From: Sphaerolaimus hirsutus
Lineage: Eukaryota > Nematoda > Chromadorea > Monhysterida > Sphaerolaimidae
Reading direction: 5' to 3'
NCBI GenBank assembly: GCA_964036195.1
Contig: OZ038450.1
Coordinates: forward strand, 24,829,208 to 24,893,207
Length of the DNA stretch: 64,000 nt
The notes beneath the pieces are model-generated. The model was given only the letters and a program-made list of their open reading frames with translations. It was not told the DNA's origin and made no database searches. Shown one piece after another: positions 34,065-45,685 of the stretch (position 1 is its first letter; the number at the start of each line of letters is the position of its first letter). The position numbers and the translations under genes were made by a program.

Positions 34065-34421
34065 ATAAATCCTCGAATAAATCCCCGGGGGAGTAATTTT
34101 TCGTCAGTTAAGACTGGGAAGTTATTCGAGAGGAGTTATTTCTCCAACAGAATTTTCCGTAAAATGTATTATCAATTTTCTGTGTAAATAGGGTGAAATT
34201 GATTAGATATATCATGAGTTGGAATTGAATTGAATCCATAATTGCAGCAATAATATCAATAAATTTTACAGAAAACATAATTTATGTAAAACATTTTTCA
34301 TAAATGTGACACCTTTTCAACTCATCAAATATTGTTGGGGGGGGGGATGTTTTTTCCCCACTCCGCTAACGGGGCGGGGGGGGGGCTTTTTCGAGGGAGG
34401 GATTATTCGAGGAGTTACGGT
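34065..34421. mobile_element. diverged MITE of the TA-flanked superfamily
   Basis: CCTCGAATAAATCCCCGGGG at the left and GGATTATTCGAGGAGTTACGG at the right are diverged versions of the common ends. The middle is AT-rich. Confidence 0.55.
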
Positions 34422-35170
34422 AACCAAGTTCCTATTGTGCGTGCGATGCGACCCGGCGGCAGGTAATGCGAGCAGAAATGGGTCCACTCGCGCCGAACCG
34501 TCTGAAGAAATGAACTATGCAGTGCTCCGCAGCGTGCAATGCAGTGTTAAACAATTGCATCCAACGATATGGGTGCTTTGTGTGTCGTGATGGGAAGAGA
34601 AGCGATTTTTTAATGTTTTATGTTTCATAATCTACTGTGGTTGTAATTTGTTTTGTTGTAGAACAATAGATTGTAGAATAGGTATATATATGCACAAATA
34701 TTTGTGTACAGATGACAAATTCAATTGATAACATGATGCAATCAAAAGTGTTAAAGTACCATGCAATTTAATCCGGCAATCGCACACAACGACAAAAAAA
34801 TCCAAATAGGATTTTTCCAAAATTCTAAAAAACCATTTGAAAAACCACTTCCCACCAACCACCAAAGCGCATTTCTCACCTACAGGAAACACAGCACCAT
34901 GCTGCTACTTCCCGGCCTTATAAGCGGGCGGCATTTGCAAAGCGCCACCCGCTTGTCCATTTATATACCCCATTTTTGCTGAGCCATTTCCCTTCAGCGG
35001 AGGAAATGATAGCCGACCGAGTTGGCTAATTGTGCCTGCATTTGCGCTGGATATGTGCTCCCTTTACATCCCGGGTTGGTTTGTATGCTGCGCGTTGTAC
35101 AAGTGCGACCGAACTTCGTTGGGGTGGTGTTTGTGTTGCACAACTTTGCTGAATTATGAATCGATATGTT
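34422..35170. other. spacer, no gene supported
   Basis: Short frames at 34440-34590 and 34900-34982 have no domain and no convincing splice sites. Confidence 0.35.
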
Positions 35171-35176
35171 GGCTGT

Positions 35177-35792
35177 CTCGCACCCTGTAAAGTGTCAAAT
35201 GTCTGTGTGAAAAAACGGTCGCGCCCTGTACCCAAATACCGCTAATAACCACCAAAATCCAAATGTCATGCAAAATGTCAAAACTGCAGTTTTTTAAAGT
35301 GAAATTTTCCAAAACATTTAAAGCGGCGTTTACACTGACACGTGTGACGACAAAAACTTTTTGGGCTTTCAACTATCTTTATGTCACGAAAATTGAATAT
35401 TTGTTGTGTCAGATACCTAGATCTCGATCACTCTTTTTGCCTAGGACAAACATAAATTTTTATATATGACGTTATCATACACAATAAAACGAAACAAAAT
35501 TTTTGTCGTCACAGGTTGTCGGTTCGAGTTGTTCCCGGGAGCCTCGTTAACGAGGCTCCCGGGAACAACTCGAACCGACAACTTGTGACGACAAATTTTC
35601 TTGTTTGTTTTATTGTGTATGATCACGTCATATATAAAAATTTATGTTTGTCCTAGGCAAAAAGAGTGATCGAGATCTAGGTATCTGACACAACAAATAT
35701 TCAATTTTCGTCACATAACGAAAGTTAAAAGCCCAAAAAAATTTTGTCGTCACACGTGCCAGTGTAAACGCAGCTTAACACTTTACAGGGTG
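35177..35792. mobile_element. GTGCC-group MITE split by a TTAA hairpin element
   Basis: CACCCTGTAAAGTGTCAAATG on the left and AACACTTTACAGGGTGTGGG on the right are the two halves of one MITE. The hairpin at 35322-35774 is inserted between them. Confidence 0.75.
35322..35774. mobile_element. near-perfect 450-bp foldback flanked by TTAA
   Basis: The two arms of about 225 bp are almost exact inverted copies meeting at GTTAAC around 35548. TTAA lies on both sides (35318-35321 and 35775-35778), as expected for piggyBac or Kolobok-type insertion. The ends read GCGTTTACACTG with CACGTGTGACGACAAA behind them. It contains no ORF of note. Confidence 0.85.
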
Positions 35793-36244
35793 TGGGATTT
35801 CCCCATGGCAAGGGGATTTGTATCGCTGACATTATGGTTGATGTATGACTACAGACATGCTGCATGGCGCCGCTCTGACATGTCTCTCAGCCGTTTTGTT
35901 GCTGACAGGTGAAAAACGGCGGCGGTTGAATGTTTTTTTAACATTTCAATAGAAATCAGTTGAGAAAAAATCATTGCAGAATAAATATTCTGCAATTCAG
36001 CCTTCTCTACGCGACGACATTATCACTTTTATGGAGCTTTTAATTTACTTCCCGCTCGCTGCAACTTGGGGAACAAGCCACGTGAGCAATGCGCCATTTC
36101 TGCACTTTTGTTGGAGGGCCATCGCTGCCGCGGTGCCGACGGAAACAATACGACTTGCGCTGTATATGCTTTCCACCTTATTGCGCGGAATCGGGTGCGG
36201 CTTGGCGTGTGCCAGGAGACATCTTCGCATGAGACATCTTTGTA
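35793..36244. other. spacer with open frames on both strands
   Basis: Frames of 78 to 116 codons overlap on both strands at 35974-36324, but part of each runs into the transposon at 36245 and none has a domain. I do not call a gene. Confidence 0.35.
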
Positions 36245-36799
36245 CAGGGTGCGGCAATTTAGACGGACCCCAGAAAGTTTTGAAAAACTTGTCACTGGGT
36301 AGTCGGATTAACGTCAAATTTTAGGTCAACATTAACAACTAAATAAGAAAGGGTCCCTGAAAGTATGGCTGCGATAGCTCCACTTGTTCACAAGTTATTC
36401 ATGCGAACACGTAATTGTCACTTTTCCACACCTTGTGATAACGTTCAAACGGAATTGACTTCTCGGGATCGGGATCGGATTGTTTTTTTTTCAGGGTTTT
36501 TTTCTGATTTCCTTTTTGCAGTTGCATGCCTAAATGCGTGCACGCCCGCCACTAATTGGCTATGCCTATAAGGAAAACGGCCAGCGCTTGCGTAATTGGT
36601 CGTAAAACTAGGTGGTGGAAAAGTGACAATTACACGTTTGCATGAATAACTTGAGAACGAGTAGAGCTATCGCAGCCATAGTCTCAGGGATCCTTTCCTA
36701 TTTAGTTGTTAATGTTGACCTAAAATTTGACGTTAATCCGACTACCCAGTGATAAGTTATTCAAAACTTTATGGGGTCCGTCTAAATTGCCGCACCCTG
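36245..36799. mobile_element. TA-flanked foldback, CAGGGTGCGGCAATTTAGAC
   Basis: Inverted arms of about 190 bp begin with CAGGGTGCGGCAATTTAGAC and end at TA pairs (36243-36244 and 36800-36801), typical of Tc1/mariner-derived MITEs. The centre (about 36430-36610) carries a fragment with GTTCAAACGGAATTG and GGGATCGGGATCGG words, a piece of the family at 3303. Confidence 0.8.
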
Positions 36800-36801
36800 T
36801 A

Positions 36802-38038
36802 GATGCACAGTTGGCATTGAGAAACATCTTGGGGATTTTTATTGATAGTATCAGAAAGTATAAAAAAAATGCGATTTGAACCATGATTTTGCATAGAGAT
36901 TAAATTATACTTTCATTTTGAGAGATTTTCTGAGATTTTTTTAAAAAATTCAAAGATTATACCTATCAGATTTATCTTTGCCAGCTTTTCTTAAACATGT
37001 TTAATAAATTTTTTTGAAAGACTCAGATAATATTTTAAATTATATTTGATCAAAATCACCTAACCGTGCACTGTGAGAAATATCAATTGAAATGAAAAAA
37101 AGTCAGAACAGTTTTTGACATTTAGCAGATGTTGCAAATTGAACACATTACAAGTATTTTAGGCAGGACAATAATGCAACATTCTCAAAGTTTGTTTTAT
37201 TCAAGTAGTGTCAAAATAAAGGTTATTGAGTCAATTTCAATTTTCATGTTATTGTCAGTTTTCTACAACTACAAAACTTCATGCTTTTTGAATTTACAGT
37301 GAAGGAACACACAAATATCCATACCATATTCATAAGATGTCTCTCGGTATAGATGTCTCCCGGGATTCTACGGGGCCGCACTTTACGACCCGACCCCAAC
37401 ATTCAGAAAATTGCAAAGATGCTATAAATTTCGTTTTAATGGGTCCTCGTTTTTGGCTCCTAATCTGCTAATGTAAGTTGGCGGCTGGGCGGAGCTTCTT
37501 TCGATTGCAACGCGATTGGGGCGTGGTTTAGGACCAAAATTCAAGTCGGGATTCGGGGGACATTTGATGACACAATTTGTGCTTGAACAATGTTCATTTG
37601 AAGATACTTTTTATGCGGTTCTAGTTCAGCAGGTAATCATGCTAGGAAGGTCAGAGACATTTTTTCAATTTTTGACTGGGAAACTGAAGCATGTTCGATC
37701 GTAACATTTCCAGGGGACTTTTCAGTTTGGGTGACTTGAATATCTAACAAGAAATTGTACGAAGTGTAAGTCGGTAACGAATGGCAGTAAAAACAAAAAC
37801 AAGCAAAAAGTTACCAATAAAAAATTACAAATTAGTTTCATCAAACTTAATCTAAGCGCGACAATACAACCACAATCAGAGGTTGTGTCATTCCAGTAAT
37901 GAACCCAATAAAATGATTTTATCCAAAGAAATGATCCCTATCTGCTTATGGCTGTTTGGGTCTAATTAGCTGACACAGTCTGAGAGGAACTTTCGACTGG
38001 GAAATGTCATGACTGTATCGATATTTTAAATATGCATA
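36802..38038. other. AT-rich spacer
   Basis: No exon, RNA gene or repeat end recognised. The words GACATCTT and GATGTCTC near 36230 and 37340 may be remnants of one repeat. Confidence 0.35.
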
Positions 38039-38486
38039 CCGTATTTCCACGAAATACCCCCCCCCTCGAAATACCCCTTCTCGTTTGACCCCCCCCCCCC
38101 CCCTCTCGGGACCACTATGAAACAATCACCCCCCCCTCGAAATACCCCCCCAAATTGAGTGTAAAGGGAACGTACATGACAATAACTGTAGTTTGTGTTC
38201 TGTGTACTGCAGAACACACGTTAAAACAATGTCGTTGTCACGTTAGAACAGTGTACATACCATCTACATACTAATATTAGTCTACAGAACCTTATAAATG
38301 GCAGTTTTTGTTGCATTTTTCGACGTCTGCGTACGTTTCAGACGACAATTTCGTACTTGGTTTTCAAAATTTTTCTTGTGAAATAATAACCCCCCCTCGA
38401 AATACCCCCCCCCCTCGTTTAACCCCCCCCCCTCTCGGGACCACTATGAAACAATCACCCCCGGGGGGTATTTCGAGGAAATACGG
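38039..38486. mobile_element. TA-flanked MITE, CCGTATTTCCACGAAATACC
   Basis: Inverted ends lie between TA pairs at 38037-38038 and 38487-38488. Both arms carry CTCGAAATACCCCCC words. The core matches 304-730 and 44964-45391. Confidence 0.85.
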
Positions 38487-38507
38487 TACATGTGATTAGT
38501 GTTATAA

Positions 38508-38692
38508 ATTCCGAAATTCTTCTAATAGAAGAGCATACCTTCAATGGAAGGGCACATGTTATTATATAAAATGACTCTTTTTGGCTCTTTTTTCCACTCA
38601 CGAAAAACATAGAACGCCAGCCTCCAATAGAACGGCAGGTACAAATATTGACGAAAAAGTACAACTTCGCTCTTCTATTAGAAGAAATACGG
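38508..38692. mobile_element. MITE of GTTCTATT words
   Basis: The left part TTCTTCTAATAGAAGAGC and right part CTCTTCTATTAGAAGAAATACGG face each other. The arms hold CCAATAGAACGGCAGGT. Same family as 20332 and 26988. Confidence 0.65.
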
Positions 38693-39349
38693 TATTATAC
38701 GACTACCGCCACAAACCATGCAACCCGCCCAATTACACGAATCGCTCAAAGACACGGGCGCACACAAAGCACTATTATACTCATCAACAGATCTCCGTTC
38801 GAATTTGCATGTACAAACTGGAATTAAAGCCGCGCCACCAGTTGAGAATTGCCTGCCAAACGGGTTAGAGCTCCTTGTAGTGATGGGAAGGGATACCGGG
38901 CACTCGCGACTTTACGCCTAGCGCGCAGTTCCCATTGGAAGCGTGCCAATTGTAATAAACGCATATGATTTTCATAAAAAGTGGAAAAATTCATCGCTGT
39001 TATTACGTTTATAGCAAAAGTATTGACACATTTTTTAAATAAAAATCGCATATTTCATCGTCATTGGCACTCTTCCAACCTGAGACAACTACGCGTGCAG
39101 GCAGGGTGTTATGTCACTGGAATATATACATATTTTACGAGTGTTGTCGAGTTATATTGTTTGCTTTATGGTGTGTTTTTTGTGACAATGTCATTTATAG
39201 TTTCGCCAGTTATTTATCTCCTGAAATGTACAATTTCACATCAAACAAAATTTCATCAATCATGCCAATCAAATCAAATCAGGCCAATCAAATTTCATGC
39301 CAGTTACTTTTAAATTTCGCAGTTGGCGCATTGGTACACAAACTACTTG
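38693..39349. other. spacer with a decayed MITE
   Basis: At 38925-39120 a decayed relative of the element at 43475 (CCATTGGAAGCGTGCCAAT, CACTCTTCCAACCTGAGAC) can be seen. Frames at 38581-38921 are not supported as exons. Confidence 0.35.
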
Positions 39350-39357
39350 GTCAGTTC

Positions 39358-39852
39358 TAGGGTGTCAACTTTCCGTTTTCCGCTTTCCGCAGGCAAATGT
39401 TTTTCGTTTCCGTTTCCATTTTCCGGCTGCTAAATTTTTTTTTCCGTTTCCGTTTTCTGGCTAAATTTTCGGTTTTTCCGCCTTTTTTCTGTTTTCCGAT
39501 TAAATTGTCTGTTTTTCCAACTTTTTTCACTTTCCAGCTAAATCTTTTGTCTTCTGTTTCAGCCAAACTGGTAAACATGCATGCATGCTGTCAATTATGT
39601 GAATTTTTCCCATTTTTTGCAAAATTTCTGCAAATTTTTTCCCGTTTCCGGAAAAATTTCAGCAAATTTTTTACATTTCCGGCATATACGCGGCAAACTT
39701 TTCCCTTTCCGTTTCTGTTTTCCGGCCTTTCATTTTTCCATTTTCCATTTTCTGGCAATTGCATAAATTTTTCCGTTTCCGTTTTCCGGCAAGTGCAAAA
39801 TTTTTTCCGTTTCCGTTTCCGTTTTCCGCCAAAAGTTTTTGTTGACACCCTA
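39358..39852. mobile_element. hAT-like element, TAGGGTGTCAAC ends, TTTCCGTTTTCCG words
   Basis: TAGGGTGTCAAC and GTTGACACCCTA ends have a perfect 8-bp duplication GTCAGTTC (39350-39357 and 39853-39860). The interior is an array of TTTCCGTTTTCCGGC. The 168-codon frame here is repeat translation only. Its relative at 10138 is decayed. Confidence 0.9.
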
Positions 39853-40163
39853 GTCAGTTCGATTTCTCCCAAACCCAGAAAACACATTTCCACCACTAGG
39901 TAGTATTCCCCCATTTTCACTCAGTTTAGCGCACGCCCCTTGTGTGTGAGCCGCGGGAATTCCACGCAAATACTTGAAGCGGCAGTAGAATCATGCAAAT
40001 TGATTTTGACCTTCATCAAATAACGGGGGGTACATGCAGACGGGGGACTACGCTAATGAGTCATTTAATTTGTGTTCAATTTGGACGTTGGTTTGCAGCG
40101 AATGGAGTGACCACTGGTCAAGCTACTGGTACCTGAATGTTTGAAAGTATTTATTTGGGTGCG

Positions 40164-40411
40164 TATACTCGGCGCACCGCAAAGTGTGCGCCCAAAATTA
40201 CTTATGTCTAGTTGATAACACGCGAGCGGGATACTTATGTAGCAGAAAAAGAAAAATATTTTAAAACGAAAATGGTGGAGTCGAGTACAAACGACGAATG
40301 TTTTTCCTGAAACGTTTTTTATTGCTGAAAATTTTTGTATTTTATTAACGATGACCTCATGATGGAGTGTTTCCTTCAGGAAATAGCGTAGCGTGCGGTC
40401 CGCGGAGCATA
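40164..40411. mobile_element. TA-flanked MITE, TACTCGGCGCACCGC ends
   Basis: TACTCGGCGCACCGCAAAG at the left and GCGTGCGGTCCGCGGAGCATA at the right. Diverged copy of 16635-16866. Confidence 0.65.
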
Positions 40412-40956
40412 CGTAGCACATAAATAAAATAAGTACTTTCACTTCACGGTTATAACTTTCTAAACTACCTAGGTACTGAAATTTCCAAACTGTCAAGTTG
40501 AGAGCGTTCATGTTTTCATTTCTGTGTATAAATAGGTAAATATTTGTTTACCCGTCTTTACAGGAAACGGCCATGGGTGAAAGCACAAGCACAAGTCCAT
40601 AATAATCACACTGCTAATTAATTATCAACATTTTTAGAAAAGTTTTCAATTGACTGAAATCAATTTACTGCTGGTGTTGATCAATTGTTTGAGCTGGATC
40701 ACATTGCACACTGCACATAAATTTGCGAATCGATTTGCCATAAAAACGAGTCTAGTGTGAAATTTGTGACTTGTACGCATCATCGAGTTGTTTTTGTCTG
40801 CAGAGAAAAAAGATGTCTGTGAAAACCTTGAAATTTGGAAATTTTCCATGATGTTTGAACCATTGCCAAGTGATGTAAATATTTATACCTACATTTATGA
40901 AGTACCGTAATCGTAAACATTCAATAATTTTTCTCTAGAAATGGAATGTTAATGTA

Positions 40957-41214
40957 CCGTATTTCCTTGAAGCACCGTTCCCCTCGAAATACCCCCCTCA
41001 AAATGGGCACTATGAATTTGTGGTCCGGGAAATGCATAAAAGACATTCAAAAACCTTACTGTGTTACGTTAGAACATCGTTTATACCATCTACATCCTTA
41101 TATAAGGCTGTAAAAACTTATAAATGGTGGTTATTGACGCATTTGTCACGTTTTTCTCTCAAAATTTTCACTCTGAAAAAATAAACCCCCGGGGGGTAAT
41201 TCTAGGAAATACGG
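40957..41214. mobile_element. TA-flanked MITE, short copy
   Basis: CCGTATTTCCTTGAAGCACC and GGTAATTCTAGGAAATACGG lie between TA pairs. The core resembles the empty form of the element at 5242. Confidence 0.8.
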
Positions 41215-41415
41215 TAATTGAAATTGTAATGTTGGCCGTAATTTATTCACTGATTTATTATGAAATTCTATTATATTTGAACACAGGTGAGTATTGTAGT
41301 GAGTTCAGAGTAACCCCCCCCCCCTCCGATTTTTGACACACACATTGCTTTCTCATGGGAACTTCAATTTCTCACTTCAATGTACTGCAACAACAACAAC
41401 AAAAAATAAACTCAC

Positions 41416-41547
41416 GTGCACTGGGATTCGTCACATCCACTGTCGCAACCAAATTCATCTTTAGTTATGGCACACTCTGGTCCACAAATAATGTCCATAA
41501 CGCTGCATGGTTTTTCTGTCGTCGTCGTATGCCTTGGCTTTGGGTTG
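41416..41547 (-). CDS. cysteine-rich module exon, copy 1
   Basis: On the minus strand, an exon between acceptor TTCTTTCTCACAG and donor GTGAGT, length 132, phase 2 on both sides, so it can be duplicated or skipped without shifting the frame. It encodes a Thr-rich spacer (HTTTTEKP) followed by a small Cys module with ICGPECAITKDEFGC and DSGCDESQC. The D-E-x-G-C core recalls antistasin-like modules, but the spacing is not exact. The rest of the gene is not identified. Third codon positions are AT-rich, unlike the two larger genes. Confidence 0.6.
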
Positions 41548-42322
41548 CTGTGAGAAAGAACATTTTTGTTTTTGGCATTTGTTCCCTGACACTGTGACGT
41601 GAAATGATGATGACGTGGAATGATAAAAATTGAATTTTTCAATTCGCTCTAGTTGTGGCTGATAACACTCAGTATTGGACACGATTAAGGTATTGATTCA
41701 TATATTATCCTTAGAAAATTGTAGACCCGTAGCATGATCCACACTCGTGTAATTAATTTCACGACATCATTTCACGTCATCATTTCACGTCGAATCGACG
41801 CTGAGCTGTAATTCCGGCTTTAGTGATGGGATGACGCCATTTCTGTTGCGCCTTCAAATGGCGCTAATCGTGTGGAGCCATTTCATCGTTTCGTGTGGCT
41901 GCAATGACTCTTCCAATAAAAATCGACACATGACCAGTCTCTTTTAGGACACTTTAAGAAACATTTCAAGTTGAATTTTGAACTTTCTCTGAATGAAATG
42001 TGTCACTTTACAGGGCGTGAGTGAGAATGGCAGTGGTTTCGTCAGAAAAAGTTTAACGAACGGGCAGGGGCAAGGCATAGAGAAAATACAGTTGATCTGT
42101 GTGAGCACCGCAAAAAGTGTAAATACAGTGCTTTTTGTTGACATGGCCGTCGTTTGACTGCAGTAGCGAAGCTTTCTTTTTCAGAACTCCGTATTTCTTC
42201 TGAAAAGTTGTCTCTTTTCCTTCTTCTTTTCTTCTCTTTTTTCTATTCGAAAATTGAGCCGAAAAAAAAATTCGAATAAAAAAATAGAGCCAGGCAACGA
42301 TGAATCGCGAATCGTTGTTTGT

Positions 42323-43011
42323 GATGTGCGGTTTACGCCCAAAGCGTCACAGTGCCGACTCGTCATAGACTTTCATTGTCATACTCGCATAGCTCGTCAT
42401 TAAACACATGACGCATGCTATACAGAGTATAGTGAAATGAAATGAATAGAGTGGAAAGCATACTTTTTCGCAGAATCCTACCATAGCTAAATGAACAAAA
42501 TCTTGTGGTAAATTTTGTAATTAATTTTTCCATAGTAAAAATGAAATATTATGATGGACAAAACCGTATAATTTTTTGTTCATTATTCGGATGGACTATG
42601 GTAGGTTCCCATAGAAAGTGTGTTGTCTGCCAAGCTTAGTTATGTGTCAAAACATTTACATAACGATTCGGCGCTTGGCCACTCAAAACATGACAACATG
42701 GATTATGACGAGTTGGGAACACACGTGATGTGCGCTGGGGTAAAAAAATGCATCAATAACTGACATGTATAATAGACTGTAATATTAGTACGTAGATGGT
42801 ATAAACACTGCTCTCACGTGATTCCGACATTGTTTTCACGTGTGTTCTGCACTGCGCAGAACACAAACTGCAGCATTTGTCATGTACGTTCTCTTAACAC
42901 TCAATCTGGGGGGGGGGGTATTTCATAGCGGTCTCGAGAGGGGGGGGAGGGAGGTCAAACGAAGGGGGGGGGTATTTCGAGGGGGGGGGGGGGTATTTCG
43001 AGGAAATACGG
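42323..43011. mobile_element. TA-type MITE remnant broken by a 400-bp insertion
   Basis: The right half (42735-43011) is a normal MITE ending GTATTTCGAGGAAATACGG. To its left the core is interrupted: the direct repeat GTGATGTGCG occurs at 42321-42330 and 42725-42734, with about 400 bp between. The left end of the MITE is lost. Confidence 0.55.
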
Positions 43012-43093
43012 TATTTACCAAACTCAAACAACGTTCTAAGAAATACACTGAAACAGGAACTACTACAGTATTATAGGATTATGGAACTAGCGA

Positions 43094-43425
43094 TAGAACG
43101 GCGCCACGGCGCTGGCGCCATTTTAGGGCGTCAAATGGCGTCGCCCAACTGTGCCATTGGCGCTTGGTGCATTTTTTCCGTGGCGCCAATGGTGCCCATC
43201 TTCGAAAAGGCTCTATTGGCACTTCGCACTTTTTTCATGTGGCGCCTGGCGTGCAGTCGAAAAAGGGCGCCACAATGGCGCCAACGTGAGGATGAGTTTG
43301 GTAAAAACTATTAAAAAATGAATGCGCCTGTGCGCCCTGAATACTCTTGGCGCCTGGCGCCCTGTTTCCGAATCGCGCTGTTGGCGCTCTACGCGCATTT
43401 TTCTGGCGCTTTTTCCATCACTAAA
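43094..43425. mobile_element. GCGCCA-word element
   Basis: Starts TAGCGATAGAACGGCGCC near 43088 and ends GCGCTTTTTCCATCACTA. Filled with GGCGCCAATGGCGCC words. No ORF of interest. Confidence 0.65.
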
Positions 43426-43474
43426 TGGCAGGTATGGAAAAAATAACTCAACGTAAATATATTTAGTTTTGTTG

Positions 43475-43719
43475 TATACTCCGGTTACTTTACACCCTGC
43501 ACGTGTGGTTCCCGCTGGAAGTGTGCCAACGATGGTTAACATGTGCGAGTTTCATAAAAAGATGACAAAATTGATTGTTGTTATAATGTTATTCATTAAC
43601 ATATCACATCGATTATTTTTTTCTAGTCTTTTTACGGAAGTCGCCATGTTAATAATCATTGGCACGCTTCCAACATGAGACATAAATCAGTGCGAGGGCA
43701 GACTATCATGTACGCCGAG
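43475..43719. mobile_element. MITE, TACTCCGG / CCGAGTA ends
   Basis: The left end TACTCCGGTTACTTTACACC and right end TCATGTACGCCGAGTA. An inverted sister copy lies at 60875-61117 and shares GTGCGAGTTTCATAAAAAGATG and the TGTTATAA centre. Flanking TA pairs are present. Confidence 0.75.
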
Positions 43720-44447
43720 TATAACAATGAATTTTCTCCGCACTACACACGGGACACCATGTCATGGACATTTGACACAAGAAAACATTCGCAGCAAAAA
43801 AGTGTTAGTGAGGCGCGGTGAAGTGTCCTGTCGTGTCTTCGTGCAGACGCGCAGTGACGACGTAGGTTCGCTTGGCACGTAAACCCGCTTGGCATGTAGA
43901 CCAGACAGCCACGTATTTCTACCCGCCAGGCATGTAGACCAGACAGCCACGTATTTCTACCCGCCAGGCATGTAGAGCTGGCAGGCACGTAGCAAGGCGT
44001 TTATAGTTTACAGGAATGAAGAGTCTGTCAACTACTGTCTGTAAACACTTGACAGACAGGGAAATTATACTCAAGTAAACTCAAGTATGTTCAAAATGGA
44101 TTTATGTGTTAGGGAAATTTTGGTTGTCAACCAGTGGGGATGAAAGATGAATATGGTTTGCCACAGTTTGTGGCTGGTGTGAGCAATAACCATATTATTG
44201 CACTGCAGTTCTTGGTGCACGTGAGGGCAATTAAAAAATTAGTTCGCTGCAGTTCACAGCTTGTGTGACCAATAAAAATATTGTTGCACCACAGTTCGCA
44301 GTGCATGTGAGTGGGCATTTGGACCCGGTTGGCATGTAGCCTGCCCCCTTGGCACGTACGCCCTGCTACGTGCCTGCCGGGTCCACACTCCACATGCCTG
44401 GCGGGTACAAATACCTGTACGCCAGGTTAACATGCCAAGCGTGAGTA
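43720..44447. repeat. tandem GGCATGTAG repeats and spacer
   Basis: At 43862-43996 a 46-bp unit with GGCATGTAGACCAGACAGCC occurs twice, plus partial copies. At 44324-44440 a related inverted block occurs (TGCCTGCCGGGTCCACACTC). Minus-strand frames through this block are repeat translation. Confidence 0.6.
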
Positions 44448-45554
44448 AACTCGGCATACATGATACTCTACAATGAGTCGCATGATGTCATATCATGCAC
44501 GCTGTATCCAACCGGTAGAACTCTGTTTTGGTGGCTGGTGCTTATGCATATACGGAATGAAACCATTCAATTGTGCCTGCACAATTCAAACACTCGATCA
44601 AAGTGTAATTGAGTTATTTGGCATGATGCCAACCAAGCGTCGTCTGGATGGACAGCATCTGAATAAATACAAAGCGGGAACGTTTTCCGAATTCAAAGGT
44701 TTACAAATTTTCTTCAAAATGAATTGATAGCATGTAACTTTTCTAAATGTGAATTAGATTAAACGTAGGTAAACGTATAATCAAAAATTTGCAGCACCTA
44801 TCGGCACAAAAATTGGAGTAAACGAGTGCGTAAAGAACAGCACATTTTTATTTTCCTTTTTATTATCTTTCCATTTTTTAATAATATTTTCATTTCTCGT
44901 TAGCTCTACAAGAACAAAATATAACTTTCCGATTTTGTAGAATGATATGTCTGATGTCGACTACCGTATTTCCTCGGAATACCCCCCGGGGGGTGATTGT
45001 TTCATAGTGCTCCCGAGAGGGGAGGTTAAACGAGGGGGGGGGGGTATTTCGAGGGGGGTTTATTATTTCGCAAGAAATTTTTTGAAATCCTAGTACAAAA
45101 TCGTTGTTTGTGATGTGCGTTGGGGTAGAAAAATGCATCAATAACTGACATGTAAATATAGACTCCTGTAGACTAATATTAGTACGTAGATGGTATAGAC
45201 ATTGTTCTAACGTGATTCCGACATAGTTTTAACGTGTGTTCTGCACTACTCAGAACACATACTGCACTGTTTGTCATGTACGTTCTCTTTACACTCAATC
45301 TGGGGGGGGGGGTATTTCGAGGGGGGTGATTGTTTTCATGGTGGTCTCGAGAGGGGGGGTCAAACGAGGGGGGTATTTCGAGGAAATACGGTATACATAT
45401 TCACATAAATATCTACGACTCACTGTACACCATTTTTCTACTGTATTTAAGATGTATAGCACTTCGCTGTTCAGTAAGGCGTTGAATTTCATTGACGCTC
45501 AGCCAAGCGAAACATAAGTGAACCAAACTTGTAGAGTATCATGTATGCCGAGTT
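44448..45554. mobile_element. TA-flanked element with 26-bp perfect inverted ends
   Basis: AACTCGGCATACATGATACT and its exact complement, identical over 26 bp, lie between TA pairs (44446-44447 and 45555-45556). It holds an 84-codon frame at 44473-44727 with no known domain and a nested TA MITE at 44964-45391. Confidence 0.8.
44964..45391. mobile_element. nested TA-flanked MITE
   Basis: CCGTATTTCCTCGGAATACC and GTATTTCGAGGAAATACGG lie between TA pairs. Full-length, and a close relative of 304-730 in inverted orientation. Confidence 0.85.
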
Positions 45555-45677
45555 TACAGATACTTTTGTCAAAGTACACATATGCGTATTTACTTGGTAC
45601 TCGAGTATGCATGCATTTTGAGTAAAAGTAACTATGCATTAACAACTGTGGTGACATGTGCCCTTTCTAAGACCTGT
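45555..45677. repeat. fragment of the TACTCGAGTA element family
   Basis: GGTACTCGAGTATGCATGC and CATTAACAACTGTGG are the right-hand part of the family at 32324 and 61406. Confidence 0.5.
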
Positions 45678-45685
45678 CAGAGGTG

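Larger units (their letters stand above)
40450..42270. repeat. segmental duplication, copy 1
   Basis: Blocks in order match 46975-50600: a CTGTGTATAAATA/GTTTGAGCT block (40500-40860 versus 46975-47225), the cysteine-rich exon (41416 versus 48574), GCGCCATTTCAGC-type and CACTTTACAGGG blocks, the CAAATACAGTGCTTTTTGTTG block (42117 versus 50448), and a final MITE remnant. Each copy has its own later insertions, here a TA MITE at 40957-41214. Confidence 0.75.

Noticed and set aside
35974-36324. 116-codon plus-strand and 88-90-codon minus-strand ORFs
   Set aside because: They run into a mariner-type MITE and show no domain, GC3 bias or splice sites.
39397-39920. 168-codon Phe-rich and 109-codon Lys/Glu-rich ORFs
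   Set aside because: They translate TTTCCG words inside the element at 39358-39852.
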